Shown one piece after another: positions 9,468 through 18,686 of a stretch of 64,000 nt of DNA; the stretch's first letter is position 1, and each line of letters opens with the position of its first letter. This DNA comes from Candidatus Poseidoniaceae archaeon. GTDB taxonomy: Archaea > Thermoplasmatota > Poseidoniia > Poseidoniales > Poseidoniaceae. The translations under genes and the position numbers were made by a program. The DNA is taken from positions 62,001-126,000 of the forward strand of contig CASIAW010000003.1 in NCBI GenBank assembly GCA_949372875.1. Direction: 5' to 3'. The notes beneath the pieces are model-generated. The model saw nothing but the letters and a program-made list of their open reading frames with translations, was not told the DNA's origin and made no database searches.

Positions 9468-11078
9468 CTACGCTTCAAGAAGTTCAACTGAAGCCTCGAG
9501 TAACTTAATTATTTTTTGCTGACCAATCTCAACTAGGATTGGTGCGAGTCGAGGCCCTTTTTCCATTCCCATTAAGCATAGGTAAGCCACTTTGTATGCG
9601 AGCCATTTGTGCGCTACAGGCACGGACTCAATACTTCGTGGAATTGCAGCATTGATTTCCCTTTTATTCCATTCACAAGTAGATAATTCATGCGATATTG
9701 AACGGAGAATAGCAGCTTCTTCTTTACTGAAACCTTGAATAGCAGCCTTATTTGGTTGCGTGAGAATGTTGACGCGCATTTCCACTGGGAAATGAGTGGA
9801 CTGAATCCAATACCGCATTCGATTGAGTCGGTCTTGCAATTGAGGCGTTACACTCTCGATCACACCAGATGATTGGAGACTTGACCAAACGGCTTCATCA
9901 CTGCTCTTGGTTTGAGCGAGTAAGGCAAGATGGCGGAATGTAACGGCGGTTGCTTCAATGTTCTGGCCTGAAACGACTGTTGCCATTTTCATAGCACCAG
10001 CAGCGTCTTCAATTTGCACTTTTTGACGTCGACTAAGGTCTTCATTGGATAGTTCTTGTTCGAAATTACGTGCTGCAAGTCGCTCAAATTCATCTGCCAA
10101 GGTGACAAGACCCATTCCTGTATCAAATTCAATTGCTTTGTTCGGCTTTGATTTTGCAATCAAGAGGCGCAATATTTGAGGAGGAACCAATCGGAGTGCC
10201 TCAATTGGACCAATTGTGTTTCCAGCAGAAGAAGACATTGCACCTTTACCTCTGAGGCTAATCCATTCATACACCAAAGGTTGGGGTGGTTCATGACCGA
10301 GAATTTTGACTATTTCTCGGCCAGTCGAATACGAACCACCTGCAGCGCCATGGTCCTTTCCAAATGCTTCACAGGTGACTCCGACCCAGCCCCATTTTGC
10401 CGGCCAGTCTATTCTCCACGGTAACTTCCCTTCACCTTTCGTAAGGTCTGATGAACCAGATTCTCCATACTCATCTTCCCAATGAACGAGAGGATATTCG
10501 TATCCAGTGACTCGAACTTTATCGAGCCCCCCTCGTGAATTCAAAGGGCTCCAGGGGAACCATCCATCGGGTAATTCACGCCCTGAGACTCGTTCGATAG
10601 TCTCACGAATCTCATCCGCTCGGTCACATGCAATTTTAGAAAGTTCAGCGAAGCGACCGCTTCTATAGGAATCAAGATTGTCGATAAGACGCGGTTCGAC
10701 GCCTATTTCTTTGAGTGCCTTGAGAAATGGTTCCAAGAAATGGTTTGCGTATGTCCAATTTTCATTCTTGAATCGATCCCAATCAGGATTACCATCTTCT
10801 TTAGGAGCAGGTATTGCTCCTAATTGATTTCCAACAAATTGTTCGTATTCTGGGCCGAGAAAGTCATACACTTTTCGAAGTGGGTCAGCACTGTCGATAA
10901 TGAATACAAAATCTACCTTGAGTCCAGCGTTTTCAGCAGCTCGGGCAATCATGTCTCCAGTGAGAATCTCTCGTAGATGGCCGATATGGAATTCACCGCT
11001 TGGTGTTATTCCTGTTGAAACAACATGCGTATCACTCTTGTGAGCGAGCGCTTGTGCTGTGACATCTGCCCAGTGCAT
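9468..11078 (-). CDS. lysS: Lysyl-tRNA synthetase, class I
   Basis: Class I LysRS, the form found in most archaea, charges tRNA-Lys. The Rossmann catalytic core carries the HIGH-type motif FHIGHLRE (about residues 31-38) and the KMSKS equivalent GAMSSSAGN (about 287-295). Length of 536 residues is typical of archaeal LysK. The C-terminal third is the helical anticodon-binding region. The gene starts nine bases after the gfcR-like gene and is probably co-transcribed with it. Confidence 0.95.
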   Translation of the reverse strand: MHWADVTAQALAHKSDTHVVSTGITPSGEFHIGHLREILTGDMIARAAENAGLKVDFVFIIDSADPLRKVYDFLGPEYEQFVGNQLGAIPAPKEDGNPDWDRFKNENWTYANHFLEPFLKALKEIGVEPRLIDNLDSYRSGRFAELSKIACDRADEIRETIERVSGRELPDGWFPWSPLNSRGGLDKVRVTGYEYPLVHWEDEYGESGSSDLTKGEGKLPWRIDWPAKWGWVGVTCEAFGKDHGAAGGSYSTGREIVKILGHEPPQPLVYEWISLRGKGAMSSSAGNTIGPIEALRLVPPQILRLLIAKSKPNKAIEFDTGMGLVTLADEFERLAARNFEQELSNEDLSRRQKVQIEDAAGAMKMATVVSGQNIEATAVTFRHLALLAQTKSSDEAVWSSLQSSGVIESVTPQLQDRLNRMRYWIQSTHFPVEMRVNILTQPNKAAIQGFSKEEAAILRSISHELSTCEWNKREINAAIPRSIESVPVAHKWLAYKVAYLCLMGMEKGPRLAPILVEIGQQKIIKLLEASVELLEA

Positions 11079-11087
11079 TGGTTCACC

Positions 11088-11681
11088 TCAGACTGGAACA
11101 GCGCGAATGATACCGCGCAATGGAACGCCGTCGATTTCGTTTCGGTCGGTTTTATTGACCAATACAATTGCTAGGCCAACTTCTCCACCCGCTGCACGAA
11201 TGGCTCCAATGGTTTTTCCCATCGTGGTGCCTGATGACAATACATCGTCAATGATAACGACTTTTTTACCGGAAACTTGACCGTATTTACTTGACAGAAC
11301 TCCATGACCGTCATCGCCTTCGACGTTCCGGTAGATGGTGACTTCAGAGCCTAGGCAACGAGCCACTTCGTGAGCGAAACTGATTCCGTTGATTGAAATT
11401 CCAACAATGGTATCGATATCTGGAGCGCCGAGTTCTTCATCGGCGATATCTGCCATGATGGTTCCTATTGCAGCGATTCGCTCCGGGCGAACCCCGATAC
11501 TTCTCCATCCAATGAGGACATCAGTAGGCCGCTCATCGGTTGCTCCTTCGGTTAAAAGCCAAGAAATGGTGTCTTGAGAAAGAGATAACTCATCGGCTAT
11601 TTGCTGAGAATTCAATCCCTCTTTTCGCAATCCAAATGCTTGTGCACGCATTTCTTCAATACTCGATACCATTGTGCTCAT
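11088..11681 (-). CDS. gfcR: HTH-phosphoribosyltransferase regulator, GfcR-like
   Basis: An N-terminal helix-turn-helix (about residues 8-45: EEMRAQAFGLRKEGLNSQQI, then SLSQDTISWLL) is fused to a type I phosphoribosyltransferase domain with the PRPP-binding motif VVIIDDVLSSGTT (about 140-152). This is the architecture of archaeal orotate-phosphoribosyltransferase-like proteins, one of which (GfcR of Haloferax) is a transcriptional regulator of central carbon metabolism. In this organism its targets are unknown, and a true OPRTase activity cannot be excluded from sequence. It is the first gene of an operon with lysK (9-bp gap). An in-frame ATG at 11672 is a possible start. Confidence 0.85.
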   Translation of the reverse strand: MSTMVSSIEEMRAQAFGLRKEGLNSQQIADELSLSQDTISWLLTEGATDERPTDVLIGWRSIGVRPERIAAIGTIMADIADEELGAPDIDTIVGISINGISFAHEVARCLGSEVTIYRNVEGDDGHGVLSSKYGQVSGKKVVIIDDVLSSGTTMGKTIGAIRAAGGEVGLAIVLVNKTDRNEIDGVPLRGIIRAVPV

Positions 11682-11790
11682 TGGGGGGTAAGGTCACTAA
11701 CTCATCAACCCTTTGCACATTCGCTATCTTGGGGGCCCAACATGCCTTGTCTCCAAAGGCTTCAAGAAAGAGCGGCACAGGCCATTGACT

Positions 11791-12201
11791 ATGAGCGACT
11801 TTGATTATGAGACCTTACTCGACAGAGCACGCGACAATATCCCTGAAGAAATTTCTTCGAGATCTCGATGGCGACTGCCTGAGCCGCAGATTCTTATCGA
11901 AGGTCAAAACACAATTTTCCGAAACTTTAACGAAGTTGTTTCAATGATGGATAGAGACGATAATCACGTGTATCAGTATATCTTGAATGAACTTGGGACT
12001 TCAGGCTCTCGCGACGGCCCTCGTGCTCGATTTAAGGGACGTATCCCTCCAAAAAGAATCAAGAAGACCATTGTCAACTACGTAAATTCCTACATCAAAT
12101 GCACACAGTGTGGTGCTCCAGATACCCACTTTATCAAACAAGATCGAACGACATTGCTCAAATGTCAGGCTTGCGGTGCTAATCGGCCAGTGAAACTTTG
12201 A
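11791..12201 (+). CDS. Translation initiation factor aIF2 subunit beta
   Basis: aIF2-beta is part of the heterotrimer that delivers initiator Met-tRNA to the small subunit. The 136-residue protein shows the family's central domain (MMDRDDNHVYQYILNELGT, about 52-70) and a C-terminal zinc ribbon CTQCGAPDTH...CQACGANRP with two CxxC pairs. The start at ATG 11791 is chosen because homology begins at DFDYETLLDRA; an upstream in-frame ATG at 11713 would add 26 residues unlike the family. Convergent with the ferredoxin gene, one base apart. Confidence 0.95.
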   Translation: MSDFDYETLLDRARDNIPEEISSRSRWRLPEPQILIEGQNTIFRNFNEVVSMMDRDDNHVYQYILNELGTSGSRDGPRARFKGRIPPKRIKKTIVNYVNSYIKCTQCGAPDTHFIKQDRTTLLKCQACGANRPVKL

Positions 12202-12202
12202 T

Positions 12203-12553
12203 TCAGTTTGAATCAGATTCGATAACCAGTCGATACTTTTCGGCAACAGTTCCTGAACGTAGATGTTCAAGAATCTCAGGAATTGCTTCTTCTCCGGGTA
12301 TTGAATACCATATACCTTCAGGATAAACAACACATGTCGTTCCGAATTCACAAAAATCGAGACATCCTGCTTTCTGGACACGAACATTTCTCAAACCTTC
12401 TTTTTTAGCAGAAGTCTTCAGTAAACGCATCAAGTCAAGACTTCCTCTGTTCGAGCAAGAAGGGCGACTTGCACCTTCGGGCCGCTCATGACCGCAGATG
12501 AACACATGCCGCTCGTAACCGGGCGTTGTGCGTCCTTTTGGGTCAGTAGGCAT
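12203..12553 (-). CDS. Thioredoxin-like [2Fe-2S] ferredoxin
   Basis: A 116-residue protein of the (2Fe-2S) thioredoxin-fold ferredoxin family. The cluster ligands appear as HVFICGHERPEGASRPSC (two Cys 13 residues apart) and, about 35 residues on, AGCLDFCEFG (CxxxC), the pattern of this family. Soluble, no signal peptide. Redox partner unknown. Third gene of a tight minus-strand operon with the PCD-like gene (4-bp gap) and a hypothetical protein, which may hint at a shared redox or pterin role, though this is inference. Confidence 0.88.
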   Translation of the reverse strand: MPTDPKGRTTPGYERHVFICGHERPEGASRPSCSNRGSLDLMRLLKTSAKKEGLRNVRVQKAGCLDFCEFGTTCVVYPEGIWYSIPGEEAIPEILEHLRSGTVAEKYRLVIESDSN

Positions 12554-12557
12554 TCAA

Positions 12558-12806
12558 TCACTCCATTGGGATTTGACTGATTTTAACGGCTAAGTCATAA
12601 TCTTTCTGAGTGATGGAATCAGAGGAATGTGTAAATATTTCAACAACAACATAGCCCCAACCAAAATGAAGTTCAGGGTGATGGTCTTCTTGCTCAGATA
12701 GAGTTGCTATAGAGTCAATGAAAAGTTTCGCCTGGGCAAAATTCTCGAACTCATATTCGGACATGAGCCTGCCGTCTACGATCTCCCAGCCTTCGGGAGC
12801 TTCCAT
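12558..12806 (-). CDS. Pterin-4a-carbinolamine dehydratase (PCD/DCoH-like)
   Basis: An 82-residue protein with the PCD active-site signature EDHHPELHFGWGYVVVEIF (residues about 42-60: the HHP plus a following His) and the typical helix LFIDSIATLSEQ. Known enzymes dehydrate 4a-hydroxytetrahydrobiopterin; many archaeal and bacterial PCDs have been tied to molybdopterin or folate metabolism instead. No pterin-dependent hydroxylase is visible in this window, so the physiological substrate is open. Sits between a hypothetical gene and a ferredoxin in an operon with 4-bp gaps. Confidence 0.9.
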   Translation of the reverse strand: MEAPEGWEIVDGRLMSEYEFENFAQAKLFIDSIATLSEQEDHHPELHFGWGYVVVEIFTHSSDSITQKDYDLAVKISQIPME

Positions 12807-12810
12807 TCAA

Positions 12811-13257
12811 TCATCCCCAAAGATGAGCGTCGTCACTGCCTTGGCTTTCTTTCTCGACCTTCTCATGGAGTTTTGAGCGTCGCTTCATATCGGCACGCTC
12901 GAAGGCGAGAAGTTTCTTGTCATCGATGTAAGCAGGTCGTGTGTGTGCGACCAATACAATTCGAGCAATAATATCTCGAGCAATGAAATGTGTTTGACCG
13001 TCCTCAGTCAACAGTTCGATACTGGATTTACCTGAGGAGAGGAGTCGGCCACAGAGCCATGATTCGTCATCAGAAACAATCGAACGAGCATCCAATAAGA
13101 TTTGAACTAAATCATCCCGTCGTAGGCCATGGCGGCGTTTGAGTAATTCTCCATTGTGCACGTCAACAAATTCCGAAAGGTCTGGAGACCCCATGCCTTC
13201 CCAAAGCGATGTAGCCCAGTCTGGTAGTTCAATTCCTTGCTTCTTCTTACTCGCCAT
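12811..13257 (-). CDS. Conserved-looking protein of unknown function
   Basis: A 148-residue soluble protein from ATG 13257 (a TTG at 13275 would add six residues). Not recognised. The middle (LIARDIIARIVLVAHTRP type beta-rich segment, about residues 80-115) reads like a small beta-barrel and the C-terminus is a charged helix (DMKRRSKLHEKVEKES). First gene of the operon with the PCD-like and ferredoxin genes. Confidence 0.65.
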   Translation of the reverse strand: MASKKKQGIELPDWATSLWEGMGSPDLSEFVDVHNGELLKRRHGLRRDDLVQILLDARSIVSDDESWLCGRLLSSGKSSIELLTEDGQTHFIARDIIARIVLVAHTRPAYIDDKKLLAFERADMKRRSKLHEKVEKESQGSDDAHLWG

Positions 13258-13382
13258 GTACCGTTCAAGAGTCAAGGCTACTTGAACCTCGCTCTATGAA
13301 TTCCATGAAACGAACATTGGCCCCTCCTTCAACGGATGTCTTCATGAAGGGTGTGCGACCGGCTATGAACGGGGAGTAGTGT

Positions 13383-14498
13383 ATGAAAGTCTCATGGCGA
13401 AAACTCCCAACCATACTTCTCGAAGAAGAAATACTCGATAAAGCCTTTTCTCGTGCGAAGAAAGCCGCAGATAGAGTTGATGATTCCGACCGTATTTTTC
13501 GAGTTCGAAAGCAGATGAATCGGATGGTCCAAACTGCAGCTGACATCATTGCAACGACCTTTCAGGACACCGTTAACACGTGGCCATCCTTGGACCAATC
13601 TCCACAATTTGACATTTCAATGATTGACGCCTGTGTCGGATGTGATGACTATCGTCACCACCTTTCGATGCTTCAATGGGGCGGAAAACAAGTTCTCAAC
13701 ATCGCTGGTCAGAACAGCAAGAAAATTGTTCGAACAGCACGAACTGAACTCATGCACGATGCTCGTAGAGAAGCCTATGGTCGAATCTCATCCATCTTGC
13801 GCCGTGTCGGGCCTTCATTGATGTGGCTAAGTAAAGCCAGAGAAACCCTCAAACGTCTTCCGACAATCGACCAACTCCTTCCTTGTATCGTGATTTGCGG
13901 TGCTCCCAATGTAGGTAAATCAGCATTTATTTCGGCTTTAAGTTCAGGAAACATGGAAGTGAACCATTACCCCTTCACTACCAAACAAATCCACGTTGGA
14001 CATTTTGTTCATCGCCGTCTTCAGTATCAGTTAGTCGATACACCAGGCCTTCTTGACCGCCCACTTGAGATGCGTAATGCAATTGAATTACAAGCCATCG
14101 CAGCTTTGGAAAACATCGGTTCACTGGTTCTCTTCTTAATGGATGAAAGTGAGGCATGTGGAACATCACTCGAAGAACAGCAACATCTGCTTGAAGATGT
14201 TCAAAAATTGCTCCCAGGGACTGATTTGATGGTTGTCACCTCAAAGGCAGACCTTTTGAAACCGCTTCCTGAAGACTGGGATGAAGTCCTGGCAGCAGAA
14301 CAAGAATGGCGCGATGAAGGCTCGGAGGGAGAGCCAGAATTGCCATTGCTGTATGACCTCAAGGGTAGAGTCACAATGTCGGCAACTGAATTTGTAGGGA
14401 TGGATTCAATGCGACTGGAAATCGTTCGAAGAGTTAAGATTGCTCGGCCTGTCAACCCAATGGAACTGCCAGATGGTTGGTATCGACGAGACCAGTAA
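13383..14498 (+). CDS. NOG1-family GTPase
   Basis: The 371-residue product matches NOG1/Obg-like GTPases that help mature the large ribosomal subunit. A helical N-terminal domain (about 1-165) is followed by the G domain: G1 GAPNVGKSA (about 178-186), G2-region HYPFTTKQIHVGHF, G3 DTPGLLDRP (about 219-227) and G4 TSKAD in place of the more usual NKxD. The sequence HYPFTTK is a NOG1 hallmark. Start ATG at 13383. Convergent with argS, whose stop is immediately adjacent. Confidence 0.92.
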   Translation: MKVSWRKLPTILLEEEILDKAFSRAKKAADRVDDSDRIFRVRKQMNRMVQTAADIIATTFQDTVNTWPSLDQSPQFDISMIDACVGCDDYRHHLSMLQWGGKQVLNIAGQNSKKIVRTARTELMHDARREAYGRISSILRRVGPSLMWLSKARETLKRLPTIDQLLPCIVICGAPNVGKSAFISALSSGNMEVNHYPFTTKQIHVGHFVHRRLQYQLVDTPGLLDRPLEMRNAIELQAIAALENIGSLVLFLMDESEACGTSLEEQQHLLEDVQKLLPGTDLMVVTSKADLLKPLPEDWDEVLAAEQEWRDEGSEGEPELPLLYDLKGRVTMSATEFVGMDSMRLEIVRRVKIARPVNPMELPDGWYRRDQ

Positions 14499-16280
14499 TC
14501 ACATTTGTTCGATTGGAACAATGCCGAGGCCTTCCATACTTGTTCGCATTAAGTTTCGTGCAATTTCAGATAATTGTAAATTGAAAACATTGAGTTCTCC
14601 GTCTTGCAGAATCATGCAATCACGATAGAAACTGTTGAACGAAGTGGCGAGTTGCAATAATTGGTTTGCAAAGAGATGTGGCCTGCGATCATTCACTGCC
14701 TTTGACAAGACGTCGGAATGCACACAAATGGTTCGCAGCAACTCGACCATACCTTTTGGCATTTGATCAGGAACTGGGACATTTGTTTTCGCCAGGTTTG
14801 CCTCAACATCAATTCCCGCACCAACGCATTTTCTCGCTATAGAACATGCTCTTGCATGGCTATACATGACGAATGGTGCCGAACCGCCTTCAAACGCCAA
14901 TGCTTCTTCCCAACGGAATGTGAACCCTTTGTCGGGACTGACCTTGATGATGTTAAACCGTACTGCTGAGGTTCCAGCTGCTTCGGAGATAGAGTTGACT
15001 AATTCATCTGGGTAGTCTGGATGAAGTTCGCGAACGACTGCTGATGCTTGTGCTTGAGCCTCTTCCAGTAAGTCATCCATGTAGACGACGTTTCCCTTTC
15101 GAGTGGACATTTTACCTTCTGGTAATTTGATGAAGGAATAGAACAACACATCAGGCACTTTCTCTCCGAGTTCTGCTAAGGTCATGCCTACTTGTTTTGC
15201 CTGAAGTTTGTGGTCCTCACCAAGAACATTGATCAATTGATTGGATTGCTTCCATTTCCAAATATGGTATGCAATGTCCCTTGTAGCGTACAGTGATGAG
15301 CCATCTCCTCGTCGGAAAAAGAACTCGGTTTTCCCCTTCAAACCTCGTGCTCCCAAGTCCAAGTATTCGGCACCATTTTCGGCAACACCATGAATCTCAA
15401 ATGTCTTGAATTTCTCCATGAGGTTCGATACGTCACCATTGGTCACGAAAATTGATTCTTTTGTGAAGGTGTCAAATGAGATGCCAAGCCGTTCCAACGT
15501 GGATAGCATCCCATCTAAAACAGGCTGGTATGCATCTTGGAACGATTGCAGGACCGCTTCATCACCGTGTTCACTTGCGTGAACCATACGACCTATTTCC
15601 TCCTCGATTTCTTCTTTATCAGAACGGTCTTGCCGTATGGCTTGGGCTGCTTGATACCATCTCACCCGCTCGTGGTCGGCTTTTCCCGACCACTTTGGAT
15701 TGACTGTATCTTTTTGATCAAGCGTCTTTTCGACTTCTTCACTCGAGAGGTTTTCTAAAGCCCATGCCAACACTGCAACTTGCTTACCCATGTCATCAAC
15801 ATAGTATTCTGCGCGGACATTATTTCCATGAAGTCGATGTAATCGAACCAGTGTGTCACCCAAAATAGCGTTCCTGGCGCGCCCTACGTGGAAGGGGCCG
15901 TTTGGATTTGCAGAGGTGTGTTCAATCAAGATTTGTTGGTCATTGGCTGGTTTCTTACCGAAAGCGTCACCGATTCGAACGCCATTGTTCATGACTTGAG
16001 AGGCCAGCCATTCTGGGTTGGCTTTGATGTTGAGGTAGCCGGCTACTGCACTGACTTGGCCTAAAGCAGAATTATTTGGTAGAGCTTGTGCAAGGGTTTC
16101 TGCAATTTCAATTGGCGATTTGCCGAGTTCTTTGGCAAAAGGGAAACATGGGAGTGAAAGGTCTCCTTGGTCGTGTTCTCTGGAACGAACGAGCATACTA
16201 CGCCAGTGCTGGGAGTTAACACCTATGTCTTGCAGCACCGCTTCGAGGAGCGGTTCAAGAACGTCTCTAAGCATCTGCAT
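14499..16280 (-). CDS. argS: Arginyl-tRNA synthetase
   Basis: Class I ArgRS of 593 residues. N-terminal Add-1 type domain, then the HIGH equivalent GPFHVGRARNAILGD (about 133-147), the KMSKS equivalent KMSTRKGN (about 388-395) and a DALR-type helical anticodon-binding C-terminus (SFNSFYRDC). It follows the prf1 gene by nine bases, so the two translation genes form an operon. Complete and typical in length. Confidence 0.96.
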   Translation of the reverse strand: MQMLRDVLEPLLEAVLQDIGVNSQHWRSMLVRSREHDQGDLSLPCFPFAKELGKSPIEIAETLAQALPNNSALGQVSAVAGYLNIKANPEWLASQVMNNGVRIGDAFGKKPANDQQILIEHTSANPNGPFHVGRARNAILGDTLVRLHRLHGNNVRAEYYVDDMGKQVAVLAWALENLSSEEVEKTLDQKDTVNPKWSGKADHERVRWYQAAQAIRQDRSDKEEIEEEIGRMVHASEHGDEAVLQSFQDAYQPVLDGMLSTLERLGISFDTFTKESIFVTNGDVSNLMEKFKTFEIHGVAENGAEYLDLGARGLKGKTEFFFRRGDGSSLYATRDIAYHIWKWKQSNQLINVLGEDHKLQAKQVGMTLAELGEKVPDVLFYSFIKLPEGKMSTRKGNVVYMDDLLEEAQAQASAVVRELHPDYPDELVNSISEAAGTSAVRFNIIKVSPDKGFTFRWEEALAFEGGSAPFVMYSHARACSIARKCVGAGIDVEANLAKTNVPVPDQMPKGMVELLRTICVHSDVLSKAVNDRRPHLFANQLLQLATSFNSFYRDCMILQDGELNVFNLQLSEIARNLMRTSMEGLGIVPIEQM

Positions 16281-16289
16281 GGTAGCACC

Positions 16290-17537
16290 TCACATCATTG
16301 GGTAGCGGCAAATTCCTGCAAGTCCACCAAATCCAAGGTGCAGTTGAGCACCTTCTTCTGTATCGACTGATATATAGACGATTTCAGTATTGCTTTTTGC
16401 TGCTAAGTCACCCAACTCTTCGATGATTGAAATGTTTTTCAGTTCCTTGGCGCCATCACTTGATGCATTGCACGAAGGGCACTTTGGAGTGGGGTCCATT
16501 CTGCCAACACTCTCTGTCCATTCGTGGCTACAAGAGCCACATGAATAGGTAATTGTATTCTTTCGCAATGCTTCTGAGACTAACAAACGACCAACTGCAC
16601 CTTGCTCAAGTGCTTGACGTACCATCTTTTCACCGTAAGCAGCCTTTGGATGTGGCTTTACCAGTTCGCTTAGGAAAGCATTCATCACTTGGCGTTCAGC
16701 ATCAAGTTCAATTTCACCCATCATCTTTCCAGCATTCTCGACAAGTTCGCGTACGCCACTGTCGTTTGAATAACCAACGTCAAAAGTAGTCGTGGCTATT
16801 TTTTTACCAATCTCATGGTGGAAATAATCATTCTTTACTACGAAATCCTTTGTCGCTCCAGGGCCTCCGATGATGATTGCCTGAATGTTCTCCAAGTTTG
16901 GTAGCCAGTAAGAGCAAGCGTGCTCTGTTGCTCTTTTGAAGAAATTATGAGCAGCTTCTTCGATCAATCTTTCGAAACGTTGGGCGGACTGACCACCTTG
17001 GCGGTGCTTACCCATGATGTTGGATACCAAGTGCTCTTGAACGTGAATTCTTTTTCCTGAGGCGATACCAAAGGCTGCTTCTGAACGGTCAATAACAAAT
17101 AATCCGTATGACTTCTTATCGACAAGCATGTCTTCCAGTTGGGTGAGTTCAAACACGGAATCACACCGGTATCGGAATGAAATGAGGGGCTGAGGTGGCT
17201 CTTGGACGACAATATTTACCATCTTGTTCTTGTTGTTTCCAATGATGATCGAACCGACAAAGAGTGCAATGCCATTCTCTCCAGCATTCTTGTATTTGGA
17301 AAGGGTAGAAAGTGCTGATTCAATTGCACCTTGGACATTTTTACGTGTTCCCTTTGATTTGATGTTTGCAGCTTGCCCATGTTCATTTTGAAGCAGTGAG
17401 CGTGCGTCTGAAACCTGTCGGTCTGGAGGAATAATAATCGTGACTAATTCTGTTCCAAATCCCTTCATTTCTCTCAAGTCTTCAAGAGCAATCTTGAGAC
17501 GAAGTCGTCGCGTAGCGAGAACTGCATCATCGGACAT
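16290..17537 (-). CDS. prf1: Peptide chain release factor aRF1
   Basis: Archaeal/eukaryotic-type class I release factor (415 residues from ATG 17537; a TTG at 17552 is less likely). The stop-codon-reading NIKS motif occurs in AANIKSKGTRKNVQ (about residue 58) and the peptidyl-hydrolysis GGQ motif in GKHRQGGQSAQRFER (about 178-192). The C-terminal domain has a zinc-finger-like CGSCSHEW...CPSCNA. Operon with argS downstream. Ends with the same gene order found in no bacterial context, supporting archaeal origin. Confidence 0.96.
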   Translation of the reverse strand: MSDDAVLATRRLRLKIALEDLREMKGFGTELVTIIIPPDRQVSDARSLLQNEHGQAANIKSKGTRKNVQGAIESALSTLSKYKNAGENGIALFVGSIIIGNNKNKMVNIVVQEPPQPLISFRYRCDSVFELTQLEDMLVDKKSYGLFVIDRSEAAFGIASGKRIHVQEHLVSNIMGKHRQGGQSAQRFERLIEEAAHNFFKRATEHACSYWLPNLENIQAIIIGGPGATKDFVVKNDYFHHEIGKKIATTTFDVGYSNDSGVRELVENAGKMMGEIELDAERQVMNAFLSELVKPHPKAAYGEKMVRQALEQGAVGRLLVSEALRKNTITYSCGSCSHEWTESVGRMDPTPKCPSCNASSDGAKELKNISIIEELGDLAAKSNTEIVYISVDTEEGAQLHLGFGGLAGICRYPMM

Positions 17538-17690
17538 AGGAGTTGGCCTCAATTCAATGGCATGGTTGAGGGGTCTTCAACTCTCTCATACTGAACAATC
17601 GTTTCACTCATGGTTTCCGGTCGATTGATGAGCATGAATCGCCTCTCCAAGGGGGATATCCTCAAAGTATGGAGTCTTGACGGGTGTTTG

Positions 17691-18395
17691 ATGACCCGTC
17701 GGCAAGTTGTTGCTCTTGGAGGTAGTCTCCTCCGTCCTGAAGAGTCGGAGCAACGTACTGCATGGTTCGGGCAAATCCGTCAACTTGCCGTCCATATCGA
17801 AGGCAATGCTCGACATTTGGGAATTGTCGTTGGTGGAGGTCTTCCTGCACGAGAAGGTATTGAACTTGCCAAGACCATGGTCAGTGATTCCCATCGCCTT
17901 GATGAAGTTGGTATTGCAGCAACCCGGCTCAATGCAACCATTATTCAGCAAGTTCTTCTCGACATCGGAATCGATGTTGCACCAATAATTCCAACTACGA
18001 CAGAACAAGCAGCGGAACTTCTCGACAAACATCACTTGGTCATTATGGGTGGGACAACGCCAGGCCATACGACTGATGCAGTGGCAGTTGCTTTTGCCCG
18101 AGATGCTGGTGCAGGCCATTGCATCATTGCGACGAATGTGAGTCACGTGTTTGACAAAGACCCACGGGAGCATGATGATGCTCAATCCTTTTCTTCGATG
18201 ACCTTTGACCAGTTGGCTGAAATTACTGGCATCGATGAGCCGCTTGCCCCAGGGCAATCTGCAGTCATTGACCCAATCGCAGTCGGTTGGGCAAAAAAGG
18301 CGGCCATCACACTTGCAGTTCTCGATGGGCGTCAGATTCATTTGCTTGAACAAGCCTTGGATGGGGAACCATTCGAAGGAACATTAATCCAATGA
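17691..18395 (+). CDS. pyrH: UMP kinase, archaeal type
   Basis: Amino-acid-kinase-fold enzyme that phosphorylates UMP to UDP. The 234-residue protein starts VVALGGSLLRP, has the glycine-rich VVGGGLPAREG (about 45-55), the HRLDEVGIAATRLNA block and the nucleotide-binding region ATNVSHVFDKDPREH. ATG at 17691 matches the family N-terminus; an upstream ATG at 17610 would add 27 unsupported residues. Followed after nine bases by a small zinc-ribbon membrane protein gene. Confidence 0.9.
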   Translation: MTRRQVVALGGSLLRPEESEQRTAWFGQIRQLAVHIEGNARHLGIVVGGGLPAREGIELAKTMVSDSHRLDEVGIAATRLNATIIQQVLLDIGIDVAPIIPTTTEQAAELLDKHHLVIMGGTTPGHTTDAVAVAFARDAGAGHCIIATNVSHVFDKDPREHDDAQSFSSMTFDQLAEITGIDEPLAPGQSAVIDPIAVGWAKKAAITLAVLDGRQIHLLEQALDGEPFEGTLIQ

Positions 18396-18404
18396 GGTGT
18401 AGAT

Positions 18405-18686
18405 ATGGTAGACGCAGCAAAAGTGAAGCAGAACATCGCTAAGATGACCAATAAGGCACGTGGTTCGCTTGGCTCAGGTAAGATTCAGCCTCACAAGCAC
18501 TGCCGTGTCTGTTTCACACCGATTAAACTGTCTGCCGAACCAAGAGTTTGCGGTGACCAAGCCTGTATTGACAAAAATGTTCGAGATGAACGTAACCAAA
18601 AGCAGATGCGAATCTGGATGTTTGTTTTCCTTGGATTATTTGCATTCAGTTTTGTTGGTCCAATCGTTCTCAGGTCATTCCTTTGA
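18405..18686 (+). CDS. DUF2116-like zinc-ribbon membrane protein
   Basis: A 93-residue protein with a zinc ribbon HKHCRVCFTPI...RVCGDQACIDKN (about residues 30-58), a basic linker and one C-terminal transmembrane helix (IWMFVFLGLFAFSFVGPIVL). The layout matches the archaeal DUF2116 family, whose role is unknown. Preceded by a GAGGTG ribosome-binding site and likely co-transcribed with pyrH. Its 3' end overlaps the convergent gene by 12 bases. Confidence 0.8.
   Translation: MVDAAKVKQNIAKMTNKARGSLGSGKIQPHKHCRVCFTPIKLSAEPRVCGDQACIDKNVRDERNQKQMRIWMFVFLGLFAFSFVGPIVLRSFL

Noticed and set aside
17604-18353. 249-residue frame antisense to UMP kinase
   Set aside because: Lies fully opposite a clear pyrH; Cys-rich composition is an artefact of the opposite strand.
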